Positions 10,276 through 21,470 are shown, counted from the first letter of the stretch. The stretch: 64,000 nucleotides of DNA from Prostheceraeus crozeri (GCA_907163375.1 CAJQUW010006373.1:310001-374000); one strand, 5' to 3'. Program-made: numbers and translations. Notes: generated by a model from the letters alone, not told the origin.

Positions 10276-10673
10276 AGTTGAATGTGAATATGTGAAATCG
10301 CTTCGATCACTAAACTGCTACCATGATGGTTAAATGCATCAAGACGTTGAGCAATTTTTCCCATATGTCTTTCAAAAAATTCTTCGGGATTATCTACAAC
10401 TTTTATCGAATAAGAAGCAAAGTGGAAGAAACGATCTTCTACCCCTTCTTTCCCAAAATGGCTGAAATGAATTTTTGCAACTAATCTCGCCATTACAATT
10501 CTATTAGAAAACGTATCCATTGACTTCAAAAATAGAGTGCTAGTATCACCAATAACTGATTTGATGTTGATCTCATCTTTATGAAAAGTTATCACACAGT
10601 CTTGAATAGTTCCCTTTAAGCTTTGTCTATGAAAACTTAATGTTCCACAATCATTTGAGAAAGACATTATCAT
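10257..10673 (-). CDS. stand-alone polymerase-B N-terminal-like domain
   Basis: 138 residues. The second half aligns by eye with the N-terminal domain of the polymerase in element 2 (around 61,690-61,930): both have a basic 'R-x-x-A-x-L/I' strand, a Gly-containing turn, a Phe-rich strand, then '(H/I)-x-x-I-x-x-(L)-D-x-F-N' followed by '(G/D)-S-(S/G)-L-V-(I/F)' and a final strand. In Polinton polymerases this precedes the OTU/exonuclease part. Here a stop follows the domain and no polymerase core is seen, so it is either a remnant or a gene in its own right. The frame itself looks whole. Confidence 0.5.
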   Translation of the reverse strand: MIMSFSNDCGTLSFHRQSLKGTIQDCVITFHKDEINIKSVIGDTSTLFLKSMDTFSNRIVMARLVAKIHFSHFGKEGVEDRFFHFASYSIKVVDNPEEFFERHMGKIAQRLDAFNHHGSSLVIEAISHIHIQLCIKET

Positions 10674-10927
10674 CCTTCATCCATCCCAACCGTTGCATGA
10701 AAATAATAAATCTCTTCATAAAGCATTTATTAAACGACTTTAACAGGCATGCATTACAAATTTTGGGTTTGAAACATAAAATAGATACAGTTGGTAGCTA
10801 TCATATGATCAATGATGACCTATCAATGATAACCAAACACTACTTTAGCAATGTTGAGATATGGAGGAAAAAAGCATTGATTATGAATGTAGCGACTACA
10901 ACGAACATTTGAAATGGGAACACTCAA

Positions 10928-11293
10928 TTACTTAAAACGCTTAGTGACTTCATGATAGTGTTGATTAACTCTACTATCCCAAGGTAGAAGTAGAATATCA
11001 TTGATGATTAGATTTGGAAATAGTTTTTTCTCCTTAGTAGGATCATTGCAAAAGATACATAGAACATTGAAGGCTGCTAGCCATCTTTTAAAGTCAATAA
11101 GAAGAGCACATTCATTAAAAAAGCCATAGTCTTGCAAGTATTGCTGATTAAGTCCATGGATGTGTTTTCTCGCCAAGGTATCAGCGTTGGGATCACACTT
11201 GGCATGCTGATGGTAGACACTAACAATTTGATACGACCAATTGTCCATAGCAATAGCACTGAGCTCCTGTACAGGTTCACCCTCACAATCCAT
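10928..11293 (-). CDS. D-x-E nuclease-like protein
   Basis: 121 residues. It starts MDCEGEPVQELSAIAMD, a D-x-E followed by 'QELSAI', as in DEDD 3'-5' exonuclease folds. Further on it has 'RKHIHGLN' and, near the end, 'NDPTKEKKLFPNLIINDI'. I recall the same set in uncharacterised proteins of arthropods and other invertebrates, but cannot name the family with certainty. In a mobile viral element a small exonuclease could serve DNA or RNA processing. It lacks an obvious final catalytic Asp, so activity is unclear. Confidence 0.45.
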   Translation of the reverse strand: MDCEGEPVQELSAIAMDNWSYQIVSVYHQHAKCDPNADTLARKHIHGLNQQYLQDYGFFNECALLIDFKRWLAAFNVLCIFCNDPTKEKKLFPNLIINDILLLPWDSRVNQHYHEVTKRFK

Positions 11294-11354
11294 AAAAATG
11301 ATGATAGATGACTAAAAAGGAAATTACGAAGTTTTACTCATCTGATGAAGAGTC

Positions 11355-11696
11355 CTATAACATATTACAAAATGATGAAGTACATCGATGCTCTTCACGA
11401 CAAAATACACAAATAACATGATGGCAGCGAAGAAGTAAAATGTATCTGATAAGTCCACGTCTACGACACTCAAAGCACATGAGCGAATTGTCATAAGGTA
11501 GAGATAGGTAAGGACTACTGATTCTCCTTCTTTGGCTTGCGCTTAACGCCAGCATTCTTCTCTGACTTGCACTTTGCACCGCACTCTTTGAGGATTTGAT
11601 CAATAATGTCATGAACGTCTGGTTTCTTTGGTATATATAGGATGGATTGAGTATGCATCGATATAGAGGCCAATTTATTATCCTTATGATAACCAT
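11355..11696 (-). CDS. RING-like C-terminal segment
   Basis: The last 40 residues contain CFEC, then LRCHHVICVFC (C-x-H-x3-C-x2-C), then RCTSSFC, a slightly irregular RING set resembling the RING gene at 9937. The N-terminal part of this open frame lies over another gene (11515-11769) in a different frame and is probably not real coding. The true start may be internal or reached by splicing. A degraded or compact RING protein is the best reading. Confidence 0.35.
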   Translation of the reverse strand: MVIIRIINWPLYRCILNPSYIYQRNQTFMTLLIKSSKSAVQSASQRRMLALSASQRRRISSPYLSLPYDNSLMCFECRRRGLIRYILLLRCHHVICVFCREEHRCTSSFCNML

Positions 11697-11769
11697 AATA
11701 TAGTCCGCTTATTGTGAATCGAATATTCCAAGTGCCTTCTGCGAGGTCTTTACATCTGATGGGTGTCAC
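11515..11769 (-). CDS. hypothetical small protein
   Basis: 84 residues, overlapping the upstream gene by an ATGA start-stop junction, which suggests translation from one message. It is composed of mixed beta-like strands, then a Lys-rich C terminus (KCKSEKNAGVKRKPKKENQ) that may be a nuclear localisation signal. No domain recognised. Confidence 0.35.
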   Translation of the reverse strand: MTPIRCKDLAEGTWNIRFTISGLYYGYHKDNKLASISMHTQSILYIPKKPDVHDIIDQILKECGAKCKSEKNAGVKRKPKKENQ

Positions 11770-12297
11770 TTCATCTCCTTCCTTTTTATAGTATGAGCAC
11801 CAATGCGATAGTCGTAAAGAAAGCTTTTACCATCCCATATCTTTCTATATGGAGTATCATTATCCATTCCCTGTCCATTCGCCTTCCATTCCCTGCTAAG
11901 GGGAGTAGGGATGTCCATATTTAATGTTGCAAACTCTTCAATAATATCGAGTTGGCGACAAATGTATGGATTCACAGGAATAACTACGTAGTCCCCATAC
12001 TGATTGTTCAATATCTTCACTTCAGTGGAAGGAATCATTCCCGTTTGCAATACTATACTATGATCGCAATAACGTATGGCTTGTCTAAATTTACGCTGTA
12101 GTGGGGTAGGATTATGTACCTTTGTTGTCTCTTCTACTGGCCTCAACACAAGACGATCTGATTGTAGAGATCCCTGTAACGTCTGAACACTATCTTGTCC
12201 TGCAAATGTAGTAGATGTAGTAGATGCCTGAAAATAAAAGAGATGCTATTAACTTAACACTCAAGGAAGGAGAGGAAGGAAGGTTCCGACTTACCAT
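11766..12297 (-). CDS. first gene of element 1: ATG-only exon, 67-nt intron, hypothetical protein
   Basis: Proposed structure: exon 1 contributes only the ATG (12,295-12,297), a GT-AG intron lies at 12,228-12,294, and exon 2 (12,227 down to 11,766) encodes Ala-Ser-Thr-Thr-Ser onward, about 154 residues in all. The donor is GTAAGT and the acceptor is preceded by a pyrimidine tract. The protein has no family that I recognise; it has a Thr/Ser-rich start and a tail of Arg/Lys. The start, intron and leader closely resemble those of the polymerase B gene of element 2 (61,063), which is the strongest support for the model, although the proteins then differ. The frame looks whole. Confidence 0.55.
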
Positions 12298-12440
12298 TTC
12301 AGATGGATAATATAATAGGAATGTAGAGGGAGAACGTGCGTCCGACACCTGTGCGACTCAAAGATAGAATGATTGTCACTCTGAAAACCTCATTATTTAT
12401 AGAGAAATGCTGGATTCTCATTGGATGTGCTCCTCATTGG
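12295..12440 (-). promoter_or_regulatory. CCAAT/TATA promoter and leader
   Basis: Read on the minus strand: GGCCAATGAG, then CATCCAATGAG, then CTATAAATAA near 12,400, then a leader with TGACA and TCTTTGAGTCGCA, ending at the ATG at 12,297. The same ordered set (CCAATCAG, CATCCAATGA, TATATAAG, GTGACATC, TCTTTGAGACGCA) precedes polymerase B in element 2. This is therefore a conserved RNA polymerase II-type core promoter. Confidence 0.65.
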
Positions 12441-12451
12441 CCAATGACATC

Positions 12452-12976
12452 AAGCTGCTTCCAAATCTGGTCTTAGTTTTCTCGTCCGATGCTTCGTTCG
12501 CCCGCTGGAGTCCAAAGCACAAAACTCAACCTCTGACGGCTCTCTAACATGGCAAAGAGTCTCAATGTCACTCTCAAGCCTCAGCAATGAAAGATAGGGC
12601 CAAACTGTGCTTTCCAATGAATTTGTGACACTCTTAGCTTTCAAACGAGCTATTGCACGACTTTCTACGATCTCTAGAACCAAAGTTGGAAGAAACGCTG
12701 CAGAGGGGGGGGGCGACGTCCTCAAAATTGTTTCTCTCCGATGGCTTTCAAATTCAGCATACCGATGCAGAATTTCACGCTGAATCCGAATCGGCCCTCC
12801 GTTTTCCCATCCGAACATTCGTTCGCCCGCTAGAGCCATTTTTGTAATTTCTAACTTTGCCGTTTTTCACCCATTTCCAAAATCTGAATCTCACTCTACC
12901 ACGACAACCTGGTCGGCCGCCCAAGTCAACCTGGACGGTCGGCCAAGACTATCTCTCCCAAGAGGGGGGGGCGCTG
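12452..12976. repeat. right terminal region of element 1
   Basis: The reverse complement of this stretch resembles 55,074-55,760 at the left end of element 2: shared blocks include TAGCTCGTTTGAAAGCTAAG, CGAAGCATCGGA-GAGAAAA, TTCAGCGTGAAATTCTGCAT and the GGTTGACxTGGGCGxCCG 22-mer, with long C/G tracts (12,702 and 12,964). It marks the element's end near 12,976. The identity is clearly below that within the element 2 array, so the two ends belong to related but not identical families. Confidence 0.7.
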
Positions 12977-13130
12977 GCTGTGTATGAGACTTTTCTTTAC
13001 TACTGTTATGCTCATAAGATAATCATTTTCCTTTTTACATCTCTGTTTATTTTCAGGTGCGCGAGTGTCAAAATATGGCAGATACACACCAACAAATGCC
13101 ATAGGCTCATTAATCGAACTAAATTTGTTT

Positions 13131-13400
13131 TTAAAATTCAATGATCCGAGCATTCGCTATTTCTATTTCTTGTATACTGTCAATTTTGGAGTCACGTGGG
13201 ATAAATGTGATACCTCTAAATGGTCGTCCTTTGTAACTGGATGAATTTTCGCTCATGCCTGATTTAACGGAAATTCGATGATTGACGAACAAATCACTTA
13301 TTATGAAGTCTTCATGTGGTCGCATTAACGTTTCACATAAGAAAGGAATATCAATATTTTTCATCAAATTGTCTTTCACATGGCATTTTTCCTAAAACTA
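13131..13400 (-). mobile_element. LINE endonuclease fragment
   Basis: The minus-strand frame encodes 'DIPFLCETLM' and later 'YKGRPFRGITFI', the spacing and phrases of an apurinic-type endonuclease from CR1/L2-like non-LTR retrotransposons (usual text: 'ILFLSE-W-L ... GRPFGG'). Only this short part is visible, so it is an old, 5'- and 3'-incomplete fragment lying just outside element 1. Confidence 0.45.
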
Positions 13401-13504
13401 CTGCAGTTGCAGGTTATGAGTGTTGTAGATAAATTATTCCCATCTTTTCTGATGTCTTGGTGGAAAGCTTTCGCAGAAATCTGTGGGAAACCAGGGATGG
13501 TAAC

Positions 13505-13632
13505 AGAGTTGGAAGTGGGTCAACGAAACTTGACCCATGACCCACCTGACCCACCGACTTTTCATGAAATCATGACCCACGACCCACCTGACCCACCACA
13601 TCTTTGACCCACTTGACCCACCTGACCCACAT
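13505..13632. repeat. GACCCAC-rich repeat, copy 1
   Basis: GTTGGAAGTGGGTCAACGAA is followed by many tandem 'TGACCCACCTGACCCACC' units. The related copy at 15,222 has matching ends in inverted orientation. This copy lacks the closing inverted arm. Confidence 0.7.
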
Positions 13633-13639
13633 GCTGCAT

Positions 13640-15200
13640 GGGTGAATGATGAGTGCAATTTCCTTTTCTGGTATCATCTTTAGTTTCATTTTCCTTCAAG
13701 ATTCTATGTAGGTCTATCCAGGTAGAGGCATCGTAGTATCAAAATTGCTATTAAGATTTGTTATTCAAGTGCATCAGACCACTTGTCACATGATAAATAG
13801 ACATGTTACCTCATCAAAATTATCTTATGATCAAAGTTCATGCACCACAAATGCCTAAGGTTCTAAAAAATTTAAACGATTATGTTTCTTGTTATAATTC
13901 TTGATTATCCTTTTTAGTGCTACCTATTTAACTCGTAGAGAGATGATTAGTTAAGTTAAGGCCCCAGCAGACTAAATTTCATATTTTACATTTCCTAATC
14001 AAATGAAGTTAAAAAAATAAGACTGCAGTAGGCCTAAATCCTTTATGCATGCATTTATTATGTTATACACTACATGTGTGAAAATTATCACAGAAAAATC
14101 GTCATACTAATGTTTTGTTGCTTCTGATGACAATCGATTCAAATTTCATTTGCTTCCTCTAATGTTAGATTTAAGTAGAAGGTTGTATATTTGATATAAG
14201 AATGACATTCACTGGAAAGCAAATGGAGTAAGCATGCTTAACGTGTGAATAGAAAATTGCGCGATGATGATGACAAGACTAAAATTCATTAATTAGCTTA
14301 CAATGCACATAGATGAAACAATCACACATTAGATGAACTAATATATATGAGTGTGCTATATGACGTACCCGGTACTACATGTGCGAGTACGTTGTGACAA
14401 CAATCACTGGCGACATCATGTATATATTCCTATTTTTATTGATACCAAATCAAATATCAAAACGAAACTTTTTATTGATACGAAGTGTCAAGAAAGATCT
14501 CCTCACAGAGCTCTGCCGTAATAAGTCTGTGTGAAAGGGATAAGTCTATATCAATGACCGTCGTATGAATTAGCGTATTTCAGATTATCATGTATCGAAT
14601 GAGCATTGAGATGCATGGGAACATGTACGATTCCACAGTAGATTGAACAGCTAAATACTTTGGATATGAAGCATGTATATTATCAAGATATTTTTATCAA
14701 TTGCACATTTCGGAAATATTTAGGCTCTGATCTTTACCAGGGATTTACCATTCCAATCTCTACCAGAGGATATTTTCTATGAAAGACCAGCAAAATCAAA
14801 CGAAACAAACAAAACGAAGGTCAGCTGGCATTGCAAGAAAATTTTCAAGATTAATAAAACCTCTGAATGCCTGACTTCTTCAGTATCAGTATCTCTGAAA
14901 TCAAGGTCACACATCATTGGGTATCGTCAGCCATAGCGACAGAGAATCGAGCATACACAATTGTACTCAAACAACTTCTCTTCACCAGCCAACATCTCTC
15001 AGTAGACAGCAGCAATTGTTTTCGAGCCTTTAATATGTGTGAATTCCGCCCCCTTTCGAAACTGTATGAGGAGTGTGAAAGTCAATGGTGTTGCATATTT
15101 TGACTGTGCATCCATCACCCCTTTCAGTGACACTGACTCAATGATTTTTCATGAATGGTAAGAATACGAATAAATGAAGTTTACAGTACTTGAGATTGTC
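13640..15200. other. no gene seen
   Basis: AT-rich DNA with no coding frame of interest, no tRNA-like box pair and no clear terminal repeats. I see nothing in it beyond short runs of A and T. Confidence 0.5.
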
Positions 15201-15221
15201 AAATCTATCATGGATCAAACT

Positions 15222-15343
15222 GGTTGGAAGTGGGTCAACGAAGTCTGACCCACTAACTTTTCGGAAAAACATAACACACGACCCACGTGACCCACGCGAT
15301 TTTGTGACCCACTTGACCCATGACCCACGACCACTTCCAACTC
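15222..15343. repeat. GACCCAC palindromic element, copy 2
   Basis: Begins GTTGGAAGTGGGTCAACGAA and ends ACCACTTCCAAC, so its ends are inverted repeats of about 11-15 bp, with short GACCCAC(G/T)TGACCCAC units between. It is about 122 bp long and can fold on itself. It resembles a miniature inverted-repeat element built from a GTGGGTC satellite-like core. Confidence 0.7.
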
Positions 15344-15359
15344 TGGATGGTAATATGAT

Positions 15360-16760
15360 TTGCTGTATTCATGGTCCCCGTAATTTGATTCACTTTTGTC
15401 TCCCCACGTAGATTCGGATTGTCTGACACTATTGTCGTATTGATATCTGGAACGCCACTCTGAGTGGCGATTTTGACGAAATGGCTTCTGAGATTTGATT
15501 TGATGGAACGGTCTTACTGTTACATTAGAACCCAAATATTCAGATTTGGTTATTATGCTCGAGTCATTCTGAGATATAGTTACTCGCAAGGACTTACTTT
15601 GCCTTCATACTTATTGTATTTTGTAGGGAACAATTCAATTATGTCGTAAATATTTCTCACACCAATTGATAGCAAATTTTCTTGCAATTCAGCCACTGTA
15701 TATTTTAGGTTTATTTTAGCAATGTAGAAATGGACCTTCGTCAATCTATCTTCTCCTTAGATTGTACAATTTATGTTTGATCAAACTATGTCAAAACTGA
15801 CTTTTGTTGGAGTAATGGTGCGAGAAGCATCAGTTTTAGCATTGCTCTTTACAGATCCAAATAAACCATCACCAGAAGTATTTCTATCAATACTTTTATG
15901 AGTGCATGATTTTCGATCATTAGCAAGTATAGTATTCTCTGTAGATTTCACAAATGGATCAATATCATGACGTGATTGTCTGTGAACGTCATGCTTGTGA
16001 ATTGACCTCTTCTTCTTTTTGTTTTCAACCTTTATCCAATTATTTGCAGCGTTAATTTCTTCTTCACTTGACGTGCTATCTTTTGGAAACTTGAGTCTTT
16101 TGGAAATCTGCCTGTTGATTCAAGATCACGAAAAGATTTTTGAACAACTTCAAATTTTTCATAAAGCTCTAACTTTGGAGATTCAAATTTCTCTCGTAAT
16201 TCTGCAACTTCTGCTTTTAATTGTTGTTTGCATTGCTTTGACTTCGTTCTTCTTGTAATTAAGAAACCTCGTGTTTTTGTTGATCCAATTCAGATCTCAT
16301 TTCTGTAATGACTTGTAAAAGATTGCTTATCATATCATTTTGATTTGAACTGATTTCCATTGCAGTGCGATGTTTCTGGATCAGTATTTTTTGTCGAAAT
16401 CAGCAGAACTGGCTTTATGAACTAGACATGTTCCTAGTGTTATCATGTCAGGAAGGATAGTACGGATTTCTCTTCTACCTTTCAATTCTTTGCCTTGATA
16501 TTTTGAATTTCGCCAATTTCTTGTAGTTTTGAGAAAAAGGCTTGTCGTAGAGATGAGAAAGCTTCAAAATCAACATTTATAGCAGTTTTCAATTTTTCTA
16601 AAATTGCAGAGTTAATGAGTTGACTATGTATAATAGTCAATTGGCTCAAATGCGAGTCTACAAATTCATCCTTTGTAGCGATCGCAGGAATATCATCAAT
16701 AGGAGTATTATCAGATTGATCATCCTGATTACTCAGTTGATTCCATTGCGTGTTACGTCC
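15360..16760 (-). pseudogene. decayed coding-looking tract, perhaps LINE ORF1
   Basis: On the minus strand, short open pieces are strongly helical and charged, for example 'KAEVAELREKFESPKLEL', followed by a Ser/Arg/Tyr-rich low-complexity tract (15,350-15,590). Many stops interrupt it. A coiled coil followed by a low-complexity basic region would suit the ORF1 protein of a LINE, and a LINE endonuclease fragment lies downstream at 13,131, but I cannot establish that they belong together. Confidence 0.3.
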
Positions 16761-17070
16761 GTTCAGTAGCTACTTTCAGGTTTAACATACAAGTACATGC
16801 AACATAGTATGTACTTGTATATAACATATGCATATCCATTATAAACATTTGTCTAGAAGTCATGTAATGATGATCCGCTAAAGATATCGAATAAATCCTT
16901 GAAATTATTGAGACGCGTGGTGTTGTGTACACAGATAATGAAATGGACATTGGCCGTGTCCACAACCCATACATTAAATAATATCAAATTTATTAATGAT
17001 AAATGATAAATAACTAGAAATGAATTGACACATAGTGAATGTCAAATAAACTTTTAATCAATTTAACTTA

Positions 17071-17697
17071 TATACAGGGTGTCCGCAGGTCTTGAAACAT
17101 TCTTCAACATAGGATGCCACTTAATATTTAATTATTCAATTTACATTATTTCCAAAAAGCAACATATGCAAACGGTGATGACGCTCGCGCTACCTTGGTT
17201 CCGACTTCTGACCTTTGACTTCAACTCACCTTCTTTTCATTCATTTCATATCTACAGTTGGCCAAAAACATGGTCGCGTATTTTCTTACTCTTTTTATTC
17301 TTGAATTTAGAGACACTTCCTGTTCGAGTACAGAAACAAAATCTTGACTGCCTTTCGGCAATGCCCTGAAATTGACATTTCAGGCTTCACTTTTACACAA
17401 TGACTTTTACATGGTATGACACAGCCGGAAATTTCCTTTCTTCACATAATAAAATCATTCTTAGTGTAAACACACTTAAGCGACAGGAGCCCGTTAAAAA
17501 ATGTATATGTTTTCACTAATTTGGACACATCAATTCCAAGAAACATTACTTTAGAAAAGTGAAGCCTGAAATGACAACTTCAAGGCATTGCCCAAAGGCA
17601 GTTCAGATTTCGTGACTGTACTCGAACAGGAAGTGTCTCTAAATTCAAGAAAGAAGAGCTAGAAAATACGCGGTCATGTTTTATGGCCAACTGTAGA
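17071..17697. repeat. long inverted repeat beside a CAGGGTG terminus
   Basis: Arms at 17,251-17,396 and 17,555-17,697 are reverse complements over about 145 bp with a 158-bp loop; shared blocks include CTACAGTTGGCCA, GACACTTCCTGTTCGAGTAC and CAGGCTTCACTTTT. The tract is preceded at 17,072 by TATACAGGGTGTCCG, a terminus type that recurs at 18,770, 33,361 (inverted) and 51,039. It is probably a foldback or nested DNA transposon remnant. Confidence 0.65.
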
Positions 17698-17699
17698 TA

Positions 17700-18765
17700 A
17701 ACGGTTTATCATGATCTATATATTCTATGTATTAAATATATTTTTTATATATGTGCTTTATTTTATATCATCTGTAAATACGACGCACCCCTTGACGAGA
17801 GTCGTCTAAAGGCCTCGCGAAATGCATTTAAAGATGAAACGGTTCAGCATTCATCTCCAAAAGCGACATTTGCTAATTATTACAGGCGCACTTACTTAAA
17901 CGACTTGTCAGTAGAGTGTTTGAAGTGACATTTAATGAATATCCATCGAAATTTCACGAACTTACTAATTGCAAATCTCTAAATCGAGTTTACATGGCAT
18001 TTACAGCTGCTGAAATGCATACATTGACATGCCGATGCATGCAACATGTTACTTATCGTCACTATATATGCCAATACACCTTAACATGATCATTGTTGGT
18101 CCATTTTGTGAGTATCTGATTGGACTCAATGATGCATATGGTTGCAAGATCGGGGAAGCACAGAGGACTTGCAGCAAAAGTTTTCAGGATCCCGCTCAGG
18201 ACTAGACACGCACCCCGGACTCAAGCCCGATTATCCGCAAGCGAAAAAATGAAAAATCATTTCTGTCCTCATTTTCAACAACCCATCATATGCTGATTAC
18301 AGTAAGTGAATTGCTAAGAAAAAATGTCTTGCTCAACTGCCATTAGCCATGATTTTATCCGACCATCATACGAGTATATGACTATCATATAAGAAATATG
18401 AAGCTAGATTTATGACACTTCTCATTCTAGGTGTGTAGATGTCTAGCTAAAACGCGTGTAATGAACACTGATTATGTGATTCACGTGAATCTGAATCCAC
18501 CATGATCATGTCCGACGCGTCGTATTATCGTTGATGTAATAAATACAATACAATCAATCCTACCTGACAACTTTGTGTGAAGCGCAAGTTTGTAGTTCAT
18601 GATCATACGGATGGTGCGGTACGACAAAGTACAAGTGAATTTTGATTTAAATAAATGATTCGTGCATGCGGGGACCGAGACGGAAAAATAGAGACAGGGA
18701 ACATAATTCCAGGCATACCATGTACATTTTTCAGGAGCACTGTCATTTACCCACCGAGCTTGCAA
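17700..18765. other. no gene seen
   Basis: Mixed AT-rich sequence. Short open frames around 18,480-18,880 overlap on both strands and look like chance. Nothing supported. Confidence 0.45.
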
Positions 18766-18771
18766 ATATAC

Positions 18772-19225
18772 AGGGTGACCCATGTGTCCCTCTGGGATTT
18801 GAAGTTGCTGCAAAATGGTGTGTTTTACGGAATTTTTTAAAGAAATATCTATGGATGAAATCAGTATGCCATGAAGTTTTACTGTGACTACTCAATTGAT
18901 TAATTCATTTCAAATAAATAATCAAATGGTTGAAAATTATTTATCATCTCCTGTCTAGGGACACCAAGAAAACAAACACAAGTTTCGGAGATCTTTTTTT
19001 CGGCAAAAATGCTGTCTACGAAATAGACAATTAAGTTTGTTGAAAATGATCTCCTTCAGCCTGAATGCACCAATCAAGTCTTTTGATCAAGTTTTCGAAT
19101 GTAGCTTTGATCTCATTGCGAGAAATGCTGTGGAAATGTTAGGAAATAAAGTCCTTCATCTGTTTAATGGTTTCTGGTCTTCTGGCATCCGATTTGACTT
19201 TTCACCTCAAGTAGAAATCTAGCAC
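18772..19225 (-). mobile_element. IS630/Tc1-mariner-type transposase relic
   Basis: On the minus strand at about 19,225-19,030 the decayed frame reads 'RRPETIKQMKDFIS', then 'ISRNEIKATFENLIKRLDWC' and 'IQAEGDHF', the C-terminal pattern of a DDE transposase family common in animals (usual text: 'P-x-T-I-E-E-L-K ... I ... R-L-x-x-C-I-x-x-x-G-x-H'). One terminus is the TATACAGGGTG motif at 18,770. The frame contains stops, so it is inactive. Confidence 0.5.
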
Positions 19226-19229
19226 CGCA

Positions 19230-21470
19230 ATGTCAGGGCTTAATGTGGTTACACAGCTAGGTCGGCTAAAGACCAATGCATGCATCTACATGTATATGTA
19301 TGCAACTTACGAATACTTGGTCGACAGCGGAGTTTGTCACAGACAACAAGCGGTGTACTCATGAGTCCAGAGCAGATTGATAAGCAGCCCTTTATTAAAT
19401 CGCTAAACGGTCTGAAGCCTTTTAACCTTTTGAACTCTTAATCTATAATTCGCATTGCCTTGCAATTTCTGTAAGCTGGTGTAGTCTTCTTCACCAGTGA
19501 ATTATTGATTTGTATTAAATAAATATGCTTTAAATGAGTTTCTCAGAAGACGAATTTCGTGTTACTTTCGTGCTAGATGTAGACGGTTTGCGTGCTTTGT
19601 GTCGTGTCATGTAGAAGCAGCGCGGTTAAAAAACTTCAGTCGTGTTGAGGGCAAATTTCCTCCGACTGCACACTTCTAGTCTAAATTGAATATATTTCCA
19701 GGCAACTCGGACGAAGGTTTAGATGCTTAATCGACTTCTTTGATCAGAATCCCACAGAAATGTCACATGCTGACGTATTGTTGTTTGCATAATCTCCCCG
19801 TGATAATTTCGTCAACATTTCAGTCGAAAAGACACATTTACAGCGTAAAAATAACATCGTGCTGCTTTGCCAATTTTAATCCTCAGTTACCTAATCTATT
19901 CAAGACATGACTAAATTGAGATAAAGGCACTACGCTTCTCACATAGGATTGATTAATGTAGAGAAACTGGTCAACTAATCACCTCCACAAACAATCGTCT
20001 CAACAAAGCATTTTATTTCCCCATTAATTCTCTCTTGAATTTAAAGCTTTCATGATGACATAAGCCCCACCCACGTGCCGGACGTATAGTGAAAAAAGGG
20101 AAATTAATTTCAAAATAGGGTCTGACCAAAAATTTCGCCTTAGGGCTTTCTCAATGTTGCATGCAAATTAAATCAGAGAAGATGAAAGATTTTTGTTCAC
20201 TTACGATCCATGCTGCTGTGCTGACCTATGTGGCATGCACGCTGCCTCTTACAAAATTTCCTTAGATGAGTTACAGGACAAAGTCAAACTAATGCAATGG
20301 ATGAACTTGGAGTCTTCAATATACAATAGATGAGAATATGTTCATCGGGGAACTGAATCGAAATAATGTGCGTTCCAGTCTTTGGCTTGCCCTTTGCTCA
20401 CTGAACAATGGATATATATAAATACACCTTCAAATCGCAACTTATTGGAAAGTACAAATAAATGAAGGATACTTTGATAATTTCAGCTTTCTGAAATTAT
20501 TGTTTCTGAATCTTTTGTTCAGCTGCTTTTGCAAAATGTGTAACTAGTCATTCAGCAGCAGCTGCACCACTAGCCCACCGCACAGCAGTCGGCCAACTAG
20601 TAAGCCAACCTGTGTGAAGTCTACCTTGCTATTTTTACGAAACATTTCTACAACTGCATCCCAATCATGGTTGAAGATACACCTGAAGGTGTGGATTTGT
20701 GGATCTACGCTGAGAAGGCAGCTGTCACGGTATACCTTGCACTATTTTTCCCTCAAAATCCAATGTTGATTCAACAATGTATTATCTCAATGTGCTGGGT
20801 TCATCTATGATCAATTGTAAATTAATTCATCAACTTGTCGCTGCATCGCTATGCCGCTCTTCTGTGTTTGGCGGTTTCAATTGGAGTTAATTGGTGAAGA
20901 TTGGTATCAATAGGTTGGTGGTACCCTGTTGGCTAACTTTATGTGGTGATCTACAAACCTGCATTACTCATCTTTTTGCAAGTTGGGATCAACCAGATTG
21001 CTTTAGTGAATTTCACTAACTTGGCTTCGAGATTCATTTCTGTGTCCTGCGACTTGGAATTCCGCGATATCCATTACTGAATTTGTGAATCATTGCCTGA
21101 TCGTCCCTTCGTCGTTTCATTCCTGCAGTGTGTTGAAGCAAGCAGTGTTGAGCTTGTGGGACCAGGGATAATAAAAAATCATTTGAATTTCAATTAATTA
21201 ATTGCCCTGAAATCTAAATTTCAATCAATTGATTGAAGAGAGTAATGAAATTGTAATCAATTTTTAATAATCCATGGATGGGACTGTCAACCTTCATGTA
21301 TGAAACTGTATGTCAACTGTATGAAATCAGCTGTTATCAAATTGATTTGGAGGACAAGTCTCGTCAATTTTTTCTGGATTATCGATTTTTCATGACGTGG
21401 CAGAGACATAATGCGGAGCCTCGTTGATGTCTTTATCGAAGCATAATGTCGAAATATTGACTCCATCAAA
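19230..21470. other. no gene seen
   Basis: About 2.2 kb of unannotated DNA. No frame with domain character, no tRNA-like boxes and no convincing terminal repeats. Confidence 0.45.

Larger units (their letters stand above)
1..12976. mobile_element. Polinton/Maverick element 1 (old copy, cut by left window edge)
   Basis: A block of closely packed small genes, mostly minus strand, includes the diagnostic Polinton set: packaging ATPase, retroviral-type integrase, adenain-like cysteine protease and double-jelly-roll major capsid protein. Its right end is a terminal repeat region near 12,450-12,976 that resembles, in reverse orientation, the left end of the second Polinton at 55 kb. The left end lies outside the window. 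I see no polymerase B core; only a polymerase N-terminal-like domain is present. The copy looks broken, with about six interruptions in total, so it is probably of intermediate age. Gene content beyond the core set is unusual (TBP-like, RING-like and nuclease-like small genes). Family assignment is by recognition of protein motifs, not by a search. Confidence 0.9.
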
